28,180 bases of DNA, from positions 1-28,180 of the forward strand of contig JAZKFV010000030.1 in the NCBI GenBank assembly GCA_040386195.1, given 5' to 3'. The notes beneath the pieces were generated by a model. It saw only the letters and a list, made by a program, of their open reading frames with translations, was not told the DNA's origin and ran no database searches. Shown here in pieces: positions 7,373-15,038 of the stretch (the first letter of the stretch is position 1; each line of letters begins with the position of its first letter). Origin of the DNA: JAJTCH01 sp040386195. GTDB taxonomy: Bacteria > Pseudomonadota > Alphaproteobacteria > Rickettsiales > UBA1997. A program made the position numbers and the translations under genes.

Positions 7373-7711
7373 TTAATTGCTATCTTTTTTAACTTTATGA
7401 TCTTCGTCATAAATCACAATCTCTTGCTTTCCGGCATAGCCCAAATCCTTACGCGCTTCCTCATCGAGCAAGTCCAGATCTAGAGATTCGCCGCTCATTG
7501 AATTTACCATATTTTGTTTATTTTCCATTTTATTTTCCAAACCTTCTTTGATTAATTCTTTATTTTGTAATTCCTTTTTGAGCTGAAAATATTTGACCAC
7601 ACCTTTATCGCCAAGCAAAGCGTAAAAAATGAAATACAAAACTAAGGCGAGGGAAATGGCGGTGGCGATGAAGATTTGTTTGGTGATTGGAAATGTTTTC
7701 AAAAAACTCAA
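7373..7711 (-). CDS. ftsB: FtsB/DivIC-family cell division protein
   Basis: Septum-formation initiator family protein (112 residues) with one membrane helix at about 12-32, then a coiled coil starting LLGDKGVVKYFQLKKELQNK and the C-terminal motif LDLLDEEARKDLGYAGKQEI, which is diagnostic of FtsB/DivIC. In the divisome FtsB forms a complex with FtsL and FtsQ at the inner membrane. In many alphaproteobacteria ftsB lies next to pdhA; here it is downstream of pdhB (12-base gap), so the association with PDH genes is kept but the order differs. Confidence 0.85.
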   Translation of the reverse strand: MSFLKTFPITKQIFIATAISLALVLYFIFYALLGDKGVVKYFQLKKELQNKELIKEGLENKMENKQNMVNSMSGESLDLDLLDEEARKDLGYAGKQEIVIYDEDHKVKKDSN

Positions 7712-7723
7712 TTTAAGTTGAAA

Positions 7724-8713
7724 TTATTTTTTGTAGCAAACTTCTAAAACCGCATCAATAATATTTTCAGCTTTTGGCAAAGCCAATTTTTCTAAATTCG
7801 CCGCATAAGGAAGCGGCGCATCAACTGAGGCTAGTCTTTTTACCGGCGCATCTAAATAATCGAATGCTTCTTCCATCAACATTGCCGCAATTTCACTGCC
7901 AATTGAAGCAAATGGAAAACCTTCTTCGGCGGTTACGCAGCGATTGGTTTTTTTGACGGATTCGATGATGGTTTCTTTATCTAACGGGCGAATGGTTCTG
8001 ATGTCGATGACTTCGGCTTCAATACCTTGTTTAGCCAATTCTTCTGCGGCTTCTAAGGCATATTTTACCATCAAAGAAAAAGTGACAATGGTAACATCTT
8101 TTCCTTCGCGAACGATTTTGGCTTTGCCAATTTCCACGATATGATCTTCGTCATATTCTTCTTCAAAACTTAGCCCGTAAGTTAATTCGTTTTCTAAAAA
8201 TATTACTGGATTTTGATCGCGAATAGCGCTTTTAAGCAAGCCTTTACAATCAGCAGCGCTATAAGGCGAAACCACTTTTAAGCCGGGAATTGCGCCATAC
8301 CAAGCCGCATAACATTGTGAATGTTGTGCTCCAACTCGGGAAGCCGCGCCATTTGGCCCACGAAAGACAATCGGACAAACCACTTGCCCGCCGGACATAT
8401 AATTAGTTTTACCAGCGGAGTTGACAATTTGATCAATTGCCTGCATAGCAAAGTTGAAAGTCATAAACTCAATCACCGGACGAAGCCCAGCAAAAGCTGC
8501 GCCAACGCCGATGCCGGCAAAGCCATGTTCAGTAATTGGCGTATCAATCACTCTTTTATCACCAAATTCCGCCAGCAACCCTTGAGTCACTTTATAAGCG
8601 CCGTTATATTCAGCCACTTCTTCGCCCATCACAAAAACTTTATTATCGGCGCGCATCTCTTCCGCCATTGCTTCTTTTAGTGCTTCTCTGACGGTTAGTT
8701 TTTTAATGACCAT
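7724..8713 (-). CDS. pdhB: Pyruvate dehydrogenase E1 component, beta subunit
   Basis: The beta chain of the heterotetrameric E1 of pyruvate dehydrogenase (EC 1.2.4.1), which decarboxylates pyruvate using thiamine diphosphate in the cytoplasm. The 329 residues are full length, without the N-terminal lipoyl domain found in some Rhizobiales. Signatures: VFVMGEEVAEYNGAYKVTQG, DTPITEHGFAGIGVGAA, MTFNFAMQAIDQIVNSAGK, and the C-terminal half KDVTIVTFSLMVKYAL and RTIRPLDKETI. The start overlaps the hepT 3' end by 11 bases, so in this genome pdhB translation probably depends on readthrough from the toxin-antitoxin pair. E2 and E3 genes are not downstream. Confidence 0.96.
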   Translation of the reverse strand: MVIKKLTVREALKEAMAEEMRADNKVFVMGEEVAEYNGAYKVTQGLLAEFGDKRVIDTPITEHGFAGIGVGAAFAGLRPVIEFMTFNFAMQAIDQIVNSAGKTNYMSGGQVVCPIVFRGPNGAASRVGAQHSQCYAAWYGAIPGLKVVSPYSAADCKGLLKSAIRDQNPVIFLENELTYGLSFEEEYDEDHIVEIGKAKIVREGKDVTIVTFSLMVKYALEAAEELAKQGIEAEVIDIRTIRPLDKETIIESVKKTNRCVTAEEGFPFASIGSEIAAMLMEEAFDYLDAPVKRLASVDAPLPYAANLEKLALPKAENIIDAVLEVCYKK

Positions 8714-9059
8714 TTTTATTTTTTAAATCGTTGATAATGTTTTTTATTTGTTTTTCTAATTCGGGAACATCTTGTTTTATGATGCCCCAAACCTCTGTGT
8801 AACTTACGCCAAAATAGCCGTGGATTAGCAAATTTCTGGTATCAATGATCTGCCTCCACTCAATAAGATTATATTTACTTCTTAATGTTTTAGATATTTT
8901 TGATGACGCTTCGCCAACAATTCCAAGCCTTCTAACTACTGCATCACAGAGTTTATCATCATTTGTAAAATCTTCTACATCGTCAATATTGCCAATGTAT
9001 TTTTTGATATGTTCAATAGAATCAATGATGTGTTCAAGATACATTAAATCATCTTTCAT
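8703..9059 (-). CDS. hepT: HepT-like HEPN-domain toxin (RNase)
   Basis: A 118-residue all-helical HEPN protein of the HepT/DUF86 family. It carries the Rx4HxY motif RNLLIHGY (Arg75, His80, Tyr82), in which Arg and His form the RNase active site of the dimer and Tyr is the residue AMPylated by the partner MntA in the Shewanella system. Other family marks are the N-terminal LEHIIDSIEHIKKYI and RRLGIVGEASSKIS. It overlaps mntA by 4 bases (ATGA) and pdhB by 11 bases. The motif is intact, so an active toxin is plausible. The striking context is its place between pdhA and pdhB. Confidence 0.9.
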   Translation of the reverse strand: MKDDLMYLEHIIDSIEHIKKYIGNIDDVEDFTNDDKLCDAVVRRLGIVGEASSKISKTLRSKYNLIEWRQIIDTRNLLIHGYFGVSYTEVWGIIKQDVPELEKQIKNIINDLKNKNGH

Positions 9060-9367
9060 ATTGCTACCGCCTCGTTAAAAATTCTATCTTTAAGAAATTT
9101 ACTAACGCCATCCTCAGAAATTACATCGGTTTTTTTATGCAAAAATTTTTCAATTTCATATTTAAAGCTAATTCTTGCAAAGCCACTTCCGTAGCTTTTG
9201 TAATCAATATTTACAAGCAGATCAATATCACTATTTTTTTTATCTTCACCTCTAGCAACTGACCCAAAAACTCTGATATTTGACACGCAATATTTATCGG
9301 CAATTTTATAAATTTCTTCCCGCCGCGCTCTTAAACTTTCTAATGTTGTGAGAGATTTTTTAAGCAT
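9056..9367 (-). CDS. mntA: MntA-like nucleotidyltransferase antitoxin
   Basis: A 103-residue minimal nucleotidyltransferase. The motif GSVARGEDKKNSDIDLLV gives the GSx10DxD catalytic signature (Gly35, Ser36, Asp47, Asp49), and a later acidic residue in KKTDVIS fits the third position. In the known MntA-HepT system this enzyme transfers AMP to the tyrosine of the HepT Rx4HxY motif and so blocks its RNase activity. The start overlaps the pdhA 3' end by 8 bases and the stop overlaps the hepT start by 4 bases, giving a seamless pdhA-mntA-hepT-pdhB run. Antitoxin-first order is as expected. Confidence 0.9.
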   Translation of the reverse strand: MLKKSLTTLESLRARREEIYKIADKYCVSNIRVFGSVARGEDKKNSDIDLLVNIDYKSYGSGFARISFKYEIEKFLHKKTDVISEDGVSKFLKDRIFNEAVAI

Positions 9368-10358
9368 TATTTGTCGTATAAATATCAGTCATAAGCTCTG
9401 ATTCATCAGGTTCAGGGCTGTTTTTGGCAAACTCAGCAATTTCGTTTACTTCTTCTTTCACCTTTTTATCAATCGCAGTAATTTCTGCTTCCTCAGCAAT
9501 TTTTCCTTCTAAAATAAACTTTCTCAAATTATCAATCGGATCTTCATTTTCTTTTTTGCAATTCACTTCTTCTTTGCTGCGATAAGTCGCCGGATCAGAC
9601 ATTGAGTGGCCGCGATAACGGTAAGTGTCCATTTCTAAAATCATTGGCCCGTTGCCAGCGCGAACATAATCAATAGCTTTTTTGCCTTCCTCAATCACCG
9701 CAAAAATATCCATTCCATCAATCAAAACACCAGGAATATTAAAACCGATTCCTCTTTTGTGCAGTTGGTCAACCGAAGAAGCGCGCGAAACCGAAGTTCC
9801 CATCGCGTAATGGTTGTTTTCAATAATAAATAAAATTGGCAAATTCCACAATTTTGCCATATTAAAACTTTCATAAACCTGACCTTGATGCGCCGCGCCA
9901 TCGCCAAAATAGCAGAAAGTTACATTATTATTGTCGTTATATTTATCAGCAAAAGCCAGCCCCGCGCCAATTGGCACCGATGCGCCAACAATTCCGTGAC
10001 CACCATAAAAATGCTTCTCCAAATCAAATAAATGCATCGAACCACCTTTGCCTTGCGAGCAACCATCTTTGCGCCCCAAAAGCTCAGCCATAATCGCTTT
10101 AGGATCAGAACCAACCGCAATCATATGTCCGTGATCGCGATAAGTGGTGATAACTTTATCCCCTTCAATCATATTGGCCTTCATCCCCACCGCAATTGCT
10201 TCCTGCCCAATATACAAATGACAAAACCCCGCAATAAGCCCCATCCCATAAAGCTGCCCAGCCTTTTCCTCAAAACGACGAATTAAGAGCATTTGTTCAT
10301 AATAACGAAGCAGGTCGGATTTTTTATTGTGAAGATTTTGAGAAGATTTTTTTGACAT
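9360..10358 (-). CDS. pdhA: Pyruvate dehydrogenase E1 component, alpha subunit
   Basis: Alpha chain of E1 pyruvate dehydrogenase, carrying the thiamine-diphosphate motif GDGAAHQGQVYESFNMAKLW to ENNHYAMGTS (about 152-189; GDG-x(n)-NN). Also seen: IRRFEEKAGQLYGMGLI at the N-terminus, TTYRDHGHMIAVG, GKGGSMHLFD, and the loop TYRYRGHSMSDPATYRSKEE that holds the regulatory serines in the mitochondrial enzyme. The length (332) is normal for alphaproteobacteria. It is the first gene of the operon, with a candidate promoter at 10400-10428. Its stop overlaps the mntA start by 8 bases. Confidence 0.96.
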   Translation of the reverse strand: MSKKSSQNLHNKKSDLLRYYEQMLLIRRFEEKAGQLYGMGLIAGFCHLYIGQEAIAVGMKANMIEGDKVITTYRDHGHMIAVGSDPKAIMAELLGRKDGCSQGKGGSMHLFDLEKHFYGGHGIVGASVPIGAGLAFADKYNDNNNVTFCYFGDGAAHQGQVYESFNMAKLWNLPILFIIENNHYAMGTSVSRASSVDQLHKRGIGFNIPGVLIDGMDIFAVIEEGKKAIDYVRAGNGPMILEMDTYRYRGHSMSDPATYRSKEEVNCKKENEDPIDNLRKFILEGKIAEEAEITAIDKKVKEEVNEIAEFAKNSPEPDESELMTDIYTTNNA

Positions 10359-10399
10359 CTGTGATTTTAGTATTTGGATTAGTGCTAAAAAGATAAGGC

Positions 10400-10428
10400 A
10401 AAATAGTAAAGTTGATCTAAGAAGTCAA
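10400..10428 (-). promoter_or_regulatory. Candidate sigma70 promoter for the pdhA operon
   Basis: On the minus strand TTGACT (10428-10423) and TATTTT (10405-10400) are separated by exactly 17 bases, about 40 bases before the pdhA ATG. The same TTGACT box with 17-base spacing is seen before tRNA-Lys. Inferred from consensus only. Confidence 0.45.
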
Positions 10429-10458
10429 TTTGGATTGATTGGTAAAGAATTTTTTGAC

Positions 10459-10528
10459 TTTTAGAATTTTATAAAATAGGTTGCGCCGTCTTTTTTGACA
10501 ATTCATTTAATAATTTAAAATTCTAAAA
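10459..10528. repeat. 13-bp inverted repeat upstream of the lipoprotein gene
   Basis: TTTTAGAATTTTA at 10459-10471 is perfectly inverted at 10516-10528, the right copy lying 2 bases before the ATG at 10531. Pairing of the arms would bury the start region of the mRNA. Sequences resembling the left arm with its TTGACTT prefix recur before maeB (11025-11040). AT richness makes a chance match possible. Confidence 0.4.
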
Positions 10529-10530
10529 AT

Positions 10531-10944
10531 ATGATAAAAAAACTATCGTCACTAGCTTTTTGCTTGTCTCTAATTTTTGTTCAATCTTGTGCTACTGTTT
10601 TTAATGGCGGATCACAATCAATCATAGCCAATGGTTCTGGTGATGTTGAGGATGTATCAATTTATGTTAAAACTCCAAATGGTTCATACAAAAGCAAATT
10701 ACCAACCACAATAGTTACAACTCCTTCAAGCTTTAATGATACTACGCTTACTGTAAAAGATAAGTGCTACGAAGAAACTGAAATGAAAGTTGGTAAAAGT
10801 GTAACACCATCTTTTTGGGTAAATATTCTGTGGGGCTTTGGATTCCCAATTGCGATGGGTATCGACTTTTTAGACGGAACTATGTGGAAAATGGATCAAC
10901 AAGTGATCGTTCCTCTTAATAAGAAAGATACTTGCAAAAGATAA
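10531..10944 (+). CDS. Putative lipoprotein of unknown function
   Basis: A 137-residue protein with a lipoprotein signal peptide: MIKKLSSLAFCLSLIFVQSC, with the acylated cysteine at position 20. The mature part starts CATVFNGGSQSI, a sequence start shared by a widespread group of small bacterial lipoproteins, and includes a later hydrophobic, Gly-rich segment FWVNILWGFGFPIAMGIDFL and a polar tail. It is probably anchored in the outer membrane, periplasmic side. No enzymatic motif is seen. It stands alone, with a rho-independent terminator right after it. Confidence 0.75.
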   Translation: MIKKLSSLAFCLSLIFVQSCATVFNGGSQSIIANGSGDVEDVSIYVKTPNGSYKSKLPTTIVTTPSSFNDTTLTVKDKCYEETEMKVGKSVTPSFWVNILWGFGFPIAMGIDFLDGTMWKMDQQVIVPLNKKDTCKR

Positions 10945-10967
10945 AATGTTTTAAAGTTAGCTATTTA

Positions 10968-11004
10968 AAAACCGTCATTTTGAAAAGAATGGCGGTTTTT
11001 TATT
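10968..11004 (+). terminator. Rho-independent terminator after the lipoprotein gene
   Basis: A 12-base stem AAAACCGTCATT (10968-10979) pairs with AATGGCGGTTTT (10988-10999), with a single G-U pair and an 8-base loop, followed by a run of T. It lies 24 bases past the lipoprotein stop and is the clearest intrinsic terminator in the window. Confidence 0.75.
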
Positions 11005-11026
11005 GTCTAATTCTCACAAAATTTTT

Positions 11027-11055
11027 TTGACTTCTAAAATCCATCCCAATAATCT
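11027..11055 (+). promoter_or_regulatory. Weak candidate promoter for maeB
   Basis: TTGACT (11027-11032) is followed after 17 bases by TAATCT (11050-11055), 42 bases before the maeB ATG. The -35 box matches those seen before pdhA and tRNA-Lys, but the -10 box is poor. Confidence 0.25.
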
Positions 11056-11097
11056 CGCTCACTCCTCAAATTATTAATCCAATCCGTTCTAAATCAT

Positions 11098-13374
11098 ATG
11101 TCTACAAAATCAAAAACTGCTAAACCGGCTCGTCCAGCCAAAGAAATGGAAGCTTTATTGTTTCACTCTGAAGGCAAGCCGGGTAAGGTTGAAATGACGC
11201 CAACTAAGGCGATGAATACGCAAAGAGATTTGGCTCTGGCATATTCTCCAGGGGTGGCGATTCCTTGTTTGGAAATTCAGAGAGATCCTGATTTGGCTTA
11301 TGATTATACTGCGAAGGGAAATTATGTGGCGGTTATTTCTAATGGAACGGCGGTTTTGGGGCTTGGAAATTTGGGTGCGCTTGCTGGCAAACCGGTGATG
11401 GAAGGAAAATCAGTTTTGTTTAAACGCTTTGCCGATATTGATTCGGTGGATGTTGAAGTCGCAACTGAAGATGCGGATGAATTTATCAACGCCGTAAAAT
11501 ATTTAGGCCCAACTTGGGGTGGAATTAACCTTGAAGATATCAAGGCTCCGGAATGTTTTATCATTGAAAGCAAGTTGAAAGAATTGATGGATATTCCAGT
11601 TTTTCATGATGACCAACACGGCACGGCGATTGTGTCTGCCGCGGGCATTATCAATGCTTTGCATCTATCTGGTAAAAAACTCAAAGATATTAAAGTTGTA
11701 GTCAACGGCGCTGGCGCTGCTGGAATTGCTTGTTTAGAACTTTTAAAAACTATGGGTTTGCCCCACGATAACGCAATTTTGTGTGATACTAAAGGTGTTA
11801 TTTTTAAAGGCAGAACCGATGGCATGAACCAATGGAAATCTGCTCACGCCGCTGATACCAAAGATCGCACTTTATCTGATGCAATGAAAAATGCCGATGT
11901 GTTTTTAGGCCTTTCAGTTAAAGGTGCGGTCACTCGTGAAATGGTCAAATCAATGGCTAAAGACCCAGTGATTTTTGCCATGGCTAATCCAGATCCGGAA
12001 ATTACTCCGGAAGAAGTTCACGCAACTCGTGACGATGCGATTGTTGCCACCGGCAGATCGGATTATGAAAACCAAGTGAATAATGTGATGGGTTTTCCTT
12101 ATATTTTTAGAGGCGCTTTAGATGTGCGCGCTTCCACCATCAACGAAGAAATGAAAATCGCTGCTGCCAAAGCAATTGCTGAATTAGCGCGTGAACACGT
12201 TCCTGATGAAGTTATCAAAGCTTACGGCAAAACCGATATGAAATTCGGTCGTCATTACATTATTCCAACTCCATTTGATAATCGTTTAATCAGCGTGGTT
12301 CCAGTTGCTGTGGCTAAAGCTGCGGTGGAAAGTGGTGTGGCTCGAAAACCAATTAAAGATTGGGACGCTTATAAAAAACAACTTCAAGCGCGTCGCGATC
12401 CAACCTCTAACTCACTCAGTTTGATTTTTGAAAAACTCCAAAAACAACCGAAAAAAGTTATCTTCGCTGAAGGCGAGCAGCCAGAAGTTATCCGCGTTGC
12501 CGCAATGTGGCGTGATAATGGTTATGGTCAGCCAGTGTTGATTGGTAAAGAAAGTGTGATTTTAGACAATATGAAAGAAATGGTCATTGAGCCAAAAGGC
12601 ATCAAGATCTACAACTCTTCAATCTCGGAAGCCAATGCCAAATATGCTGATTATCTTTACGGTAAATTGCAAAGAGAAGGTGTTTTGCATTCTGATTGTG
12701 TGCGTATGATCAAACACGATCGCAACTCTTTCGCTGCAGCAATGTTGGCTTGCGGTGATGGCGACGCCATGATCACTGGCGTTACTCGCGGCTATAGAAA
12801 ATCTTTGACCGATGTTTGGCAAGTGATCAAAAACAAAAAAGACAAAATTGTTTTGGGCGTTTCCATGGTCATTTCCAAAAACCGCACTATTTTTATTTCC
12901 GATACTGCTTGTTCAGAACTTTCTTCGTCCGAGCGCCTCGCAGCAATTGCGGTGCAAACTGCTGAGAAAGTTAAAAATATGGGTTATGAACCAAGAGTTG
13001 CCTTTTTATCTTTCTCCAATTTTGGCAGTGCTTTGAAAAAAGAATCATCACGCATCAAAGAAGCGGTAGAAATTTTGGATGGAATGAAAGTGAAGTTTGA
13101 ATATGACGGAGAAATGAGCGCTGACGTGGCTTTAAACAAAGAAAAACTCGCCCGTTATCCATTCTGCCGCTTAACTGCTCCAGCCAATATTCTAATTTGT
13201 CCGGGATTACATTCGGCTAATATTGCTACTAAATTATTAGAAGAAATGGGCAGCTGCACAGTAATCGGACCAATCTTGACTGGCTTTGATAAATCAGTGC
13301 AAATCGTGCCAATGGGTTCAGGAGTTAATGAAGTTTTAAATATGGCGGCTTTAGCTGCTGTAGAAAGCAAATAG
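11098..13374 (+). CDS. maeB: NADP-dependent malic enzyme with C-terminal phosphotransacetylase domain
   Basis: A 758-residue two-domain protein. The N-terminal malic enzyme domain (about 20-430) oxidatively decarboxylates malate to pyruvate; it shows the signatures AYSPGVAIPCLEI, NGTAVLGLGNLGALAGKPVM, LEDIKAPECFIIE, FHDDQHGTAI and the dinucleotide fold VVNGAGAAGIACLELL. The C-terminal part (about 435-758) is a phosphotransacetylase-like domain (KKVIFAEGEQPEVIRVA to LICPGLHSANIATKLLEEMG and PILTGFDKSVQIVPMGS). In MaeB enzymes this domain is generally regulatory and senses acetyl-CoA. Together with PDH it supplies pyruvate and acetyl-CoA. The length is typical. A small orphan gene follows after 7 bases. 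Confidence 0.96.
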   Translation: MSTKSKTAKPARPAKEMEALLFHSEGKPGKVEMTPTKAMNTQRDLALAYSPGVAIPCLEIQRDPDLAYDYTAKGNYVAVISNGTAVLGLGNLGALAGKPVMEGKSVLFKRFADIDSVDVEVATEDADEFINAVKYLGPTWGGINLEDIKAPECFIIESKLKELMDIPVFHDDQHGTAIVSAAGIINALHLSGKKLKDIKVVVNGAGAAGIACLELLKTMGLPHDNAILCDTKGVIFKGRTDGMNQWKSAHAADTKDRTLSDAMKNADVFLGLSVKGAVTREMVKSMAKDPVIFAMANPDPEITPEEVHATRDDAIVATGRSDYENQVNNVMGFPYIFRGALDVRASTINEEMKIAAAKAIAELAREHVPDEVIKAYGKTDMKFGRHYIIPTPFDNRLISVVPVAVAKAAVESGVARKPIKDWDAYKKQLQARRDPTSNSLSLIFEKLQKQPKKVIFAEGEQPEVIRVAAMWRDNGYGQPVLIGKESVILDNMKEMVIEPKGIKIYNSSISEANAKYADYLYGKLQREGVLHSDCVRMIKHDRNSFAAAMLACGDGDAMITGVTRGYRKSLTDVWQVIKNKKDKIVLGVSMVISKNRTIFISDTACSELSSSERLAAIAVQTAEKVKNMGYEPRVAFLSFSNFGSALKKESSRIKEAVEILDGMKVKFEYDGEMSADVALNKEKLARYPFCRLTAPANILICPGLHSANIATKLLEEMGSCTVIGPILTGFDKSVQIVPMGSGVNEVLNMAALAAVESK

Positions 13375-13381
13375 GAGAAAT

Positions 13382-13843
13382 ATGTCAAGGGATAACCACA
13401 TGAATAGTGCGGATTTGTATAGAATTTCCGAATCTTTGCAAAATCGAGAAACGGCATCACAGCCCCCTACTGGTGCTAGTGGCTTTCCCGCTCCTGCCGG
13501 TGATGCACCAAAAACAAATCCATTATTTAATGAACATTTAAAACCATTAGCCGGCGTTGGAGAGGTTGGGCTCGATCAGATGCTCAGCGGTCTTGGGGAT
13601 GATGTGAGCCGTACTGGGATTTTTGCCGATGTAAAAGAGGCTAACATGGCCAATGTTGACGTTGCTGCCGTATTTGGCGGTACAATATTTTCGCAAGGAA
13701 ATATTGGTCATGAAGGGTATGATTTTAAAGTATCTGGAGATGTGGCTGCTTCTCACATCGCCCCAAGTGCGCAATTTAACATTGGTAATGAAATTGATGT
13801 GATGGGTAAAGGTGGTGGCTCTGGGCATGGAGGGGGGCACTAA
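13382..13843 (+). CDS. Orphan acidic protein with Gly/His-rich tail
   Basis: A 153-residue protein I do not recognise. It begins MSRDNHMNSADLYRISESLQ, has a Pro/Ala/Gly-rich low-complexity stretch (about 27-45), a middle with many Asp and Val residues (GLGDDVSRTGIFADVKEANM; VDVAAVFGGTIF) and ends GKGGGSGHGGGH. There is no signal peptide or membrane helix. A strong AGGAGAAAT site just before the ATG at 13382 favours that start over the internal ATG at 13400. It follows maeB by 7 bases, so it should be co-transcribed with it. Its stop overlaps the convergent zapE stop by three bases. The Gly/His tail could bind metal; that is speculation. Confidence 0.7.
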   Translation: MSRDNHMNSADLYRISESLQNRETASQPPTGASGFPAPAGDAPKTNPLFNEHLKPLAGVGEVGLDQMLSGLGDDVSRTGIFADVKEANMANVDVAAVFGGTIFSQGNIGHEGYDFKVSGDVAASHIAPSAQFNIGNEIDVMGKGGGSGHGGGH

Positions 13844-14919
13844 ATCTCATTCAACCTTGAAGCCGTTCTTTTAAAAGCCTTGGCGCCAATTCCTTTCACA
13901 TAAATTTCTTCCGGCTTGCTTTCTGCCAAAACCACCAAACCAATTTTCCTTTCATAAACCTCATCAATAAACCAAATTAATCTTTTGGCCTCATTGCGAT
14001 CTTCTGCTTTTAGAATTGGCACACCCAGCAAAAATATCAACGCAAATTCTTTGATAATCGCTTGATAATCTGCCACTCCCAAATCCGCGCCGCAAAGATC
14101 TTTAAAATCAAACAGGGCAATATTTTTATAACTATTTTTCACCACAATTTTTCTGCCCAAAACTTCAATTTCCCTTGGCGCTGGCTGGCTTTGATCGATA
14201 GTTTTGATAAACATATCCAAAACCGTTTTTTTATTTTCAGAATTATTTGGATAAAAATAATGTTGCTTGGAGCTAATAAATTGGCTGCGATAATCAACTT
14301 TGCCATCCAAATTTAAAATCACAAAATTCTTCAATAAAACTTCATGAACAAATGATTTTAAAAAAGCCTCACGCTGCAAACCATTTTCATAAAGCTCGAG
14401 CGGATGGCAGTTGGAAGTGGTAATCACAATGATTTGAGCCTGAAGAAAATAATTAAAAACTCCTTGCAAAATCATGGCATCAGCCACATCTTCAATTTGC
14501 ATCTCATCAAAACACAAAACTTTTGCTTCGCCAATAACCTTCTTGGTTGCAAGAGAAATTAAGTCAGCCCCACTAACGACTAACGACTTACGACTAACGA
14601 CTCTTAACCTATGCAATTCCTTATGAACCTCTTGCATAAAACTATTAAAGTGAAAATAAATTTTTTTATTCGTCGGTAAATTCTCAAAAAAATTGCGCAT
14701 CAACATCGATTTTCCACGCCCAACTTTGCCATAAATATAAAGGCTTTTGATGGTTTGTTGCTGAAAAAATAAATTCTTGATTGCTAAACGAGTTGAGTTT
14801 TTTTTGAAAAGTTTGATGAGTTGTTTTTGTAAATTAGCAAGCTGATTAAAAACAATCAGCTGCGCTGAATCTAAAGAGATTTTTTCACCGTTTTTTTTAT
14901 CGGCAATTTTGATATTCAT
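13840..14919 (-). CDS. zapE: ZapE/AFG1-family ATPase
   Basis: AAA-type ATPase of the AFG1/LACE1/ZapE family (359 residues). In E. coli ZapE acts at the Z-ring in late division; the mitochondrial homologue assists protein quality control. Visible: Walker A GKVGRGKS (64-71), FHFNSFMQEVHKEL, Walker B VLCFDEMQIEDVADAM (134-149), sensor region IVITTSNCHPLELYENGLQR, and the C-terminal FIDEVYERKIGLVVLAES. The loop between HKEL and Walker B holds residues RVVSRKSLVVSG (106-117), encoded by a GTCGTTAGTCGT-type repeat (14571-14603). From my memory of E. coli ZapE this loop is about nine residues shorter, so an in-frame insertion is likely. The ATPase motifs are intact. Confidence 0.93.
   Translation of the reverse strand: MNIKIADKKNGEKISLDSAQLIVFNQLANLQKQLIKLFKKNSTRLAIKNLFFQQQTIKSLYIYGKVGRGKSMLMRNFFENLPTNKKIYFHFNSFMQEVHKELHRLRVVSRKSLVVSGADLISLATKKVIGEAKVLCFDEMQIEDVADAMILQGVFNYFLQAQIIVITTSNCHPLELYENGLQREAFLKSFVHEVLLKNFVILNLDGKVDYRSQFISSKQHYFYPNNSENKKTVLDMFIKTIDQSQPAPREIEVLGRKIVVKNSYKNIALFDFKDLCGADLGVADYQAIIKEFALIFLLGVPILKAEDRNEAKRLIWFIDEVYERKIGLVVLAESKPEEIYVKGIGAKAFKRTASRLNEI
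14571..14603. repeat. Family C repeat inside zapE
   Basis: This stretch of CGTTAGT/CGTAAGT units (read on the minus strand) encodes VVSRKSLVVS within ZapE, in frame. The same units build the hairpin at 5657-5733 and the coding repeat in pheT at 18819-18851. It lies in a variable loop between conserved motifs and keeps the reading frame. Confidence 0.75.
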
Positions 14920-14933
14920 AATTTATTTATATT

Positions 14934-15027
14934 GTCATGTTGAGCAAAGCGAAACATCTCTTTCAACTTGCTGTGAACTGGAACCCGAGTTTGTTTCAAG
15001 AGATCCTTCGCTTAAGCTCAGGATGAC
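14934..15027. repeat. Palindromic repeat family B, diverged copy
   Basis: The left arm starts GTCATGTTGAGCAAAGCG (14934) and the right arm ends CTTAAGCTCAGGATGAC (15027); the inner boundary is AAGAGATCC. The arms differ at several positions, so this copy is older than the perfect one at 24300-24397. It separates the GIY-YIG gene from zapE. Confidence 0.75.
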
Positions 15028-15038
15028 AGTCAAGTAAT

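Noticed and set aside
8321..8680. Open frame of 119 codons on the plus strand
   Set aside because: It lies opposite the conserved N-terminal half of pdhB; no family resemblance.
10495..10500. Perfect TTGACA as a -35 box for the lipoprotein gene
   Set aside because: No acceptable -10 box occurs 16-18 bases downstream, and the ATG at 10531 is too close for a normal leader.
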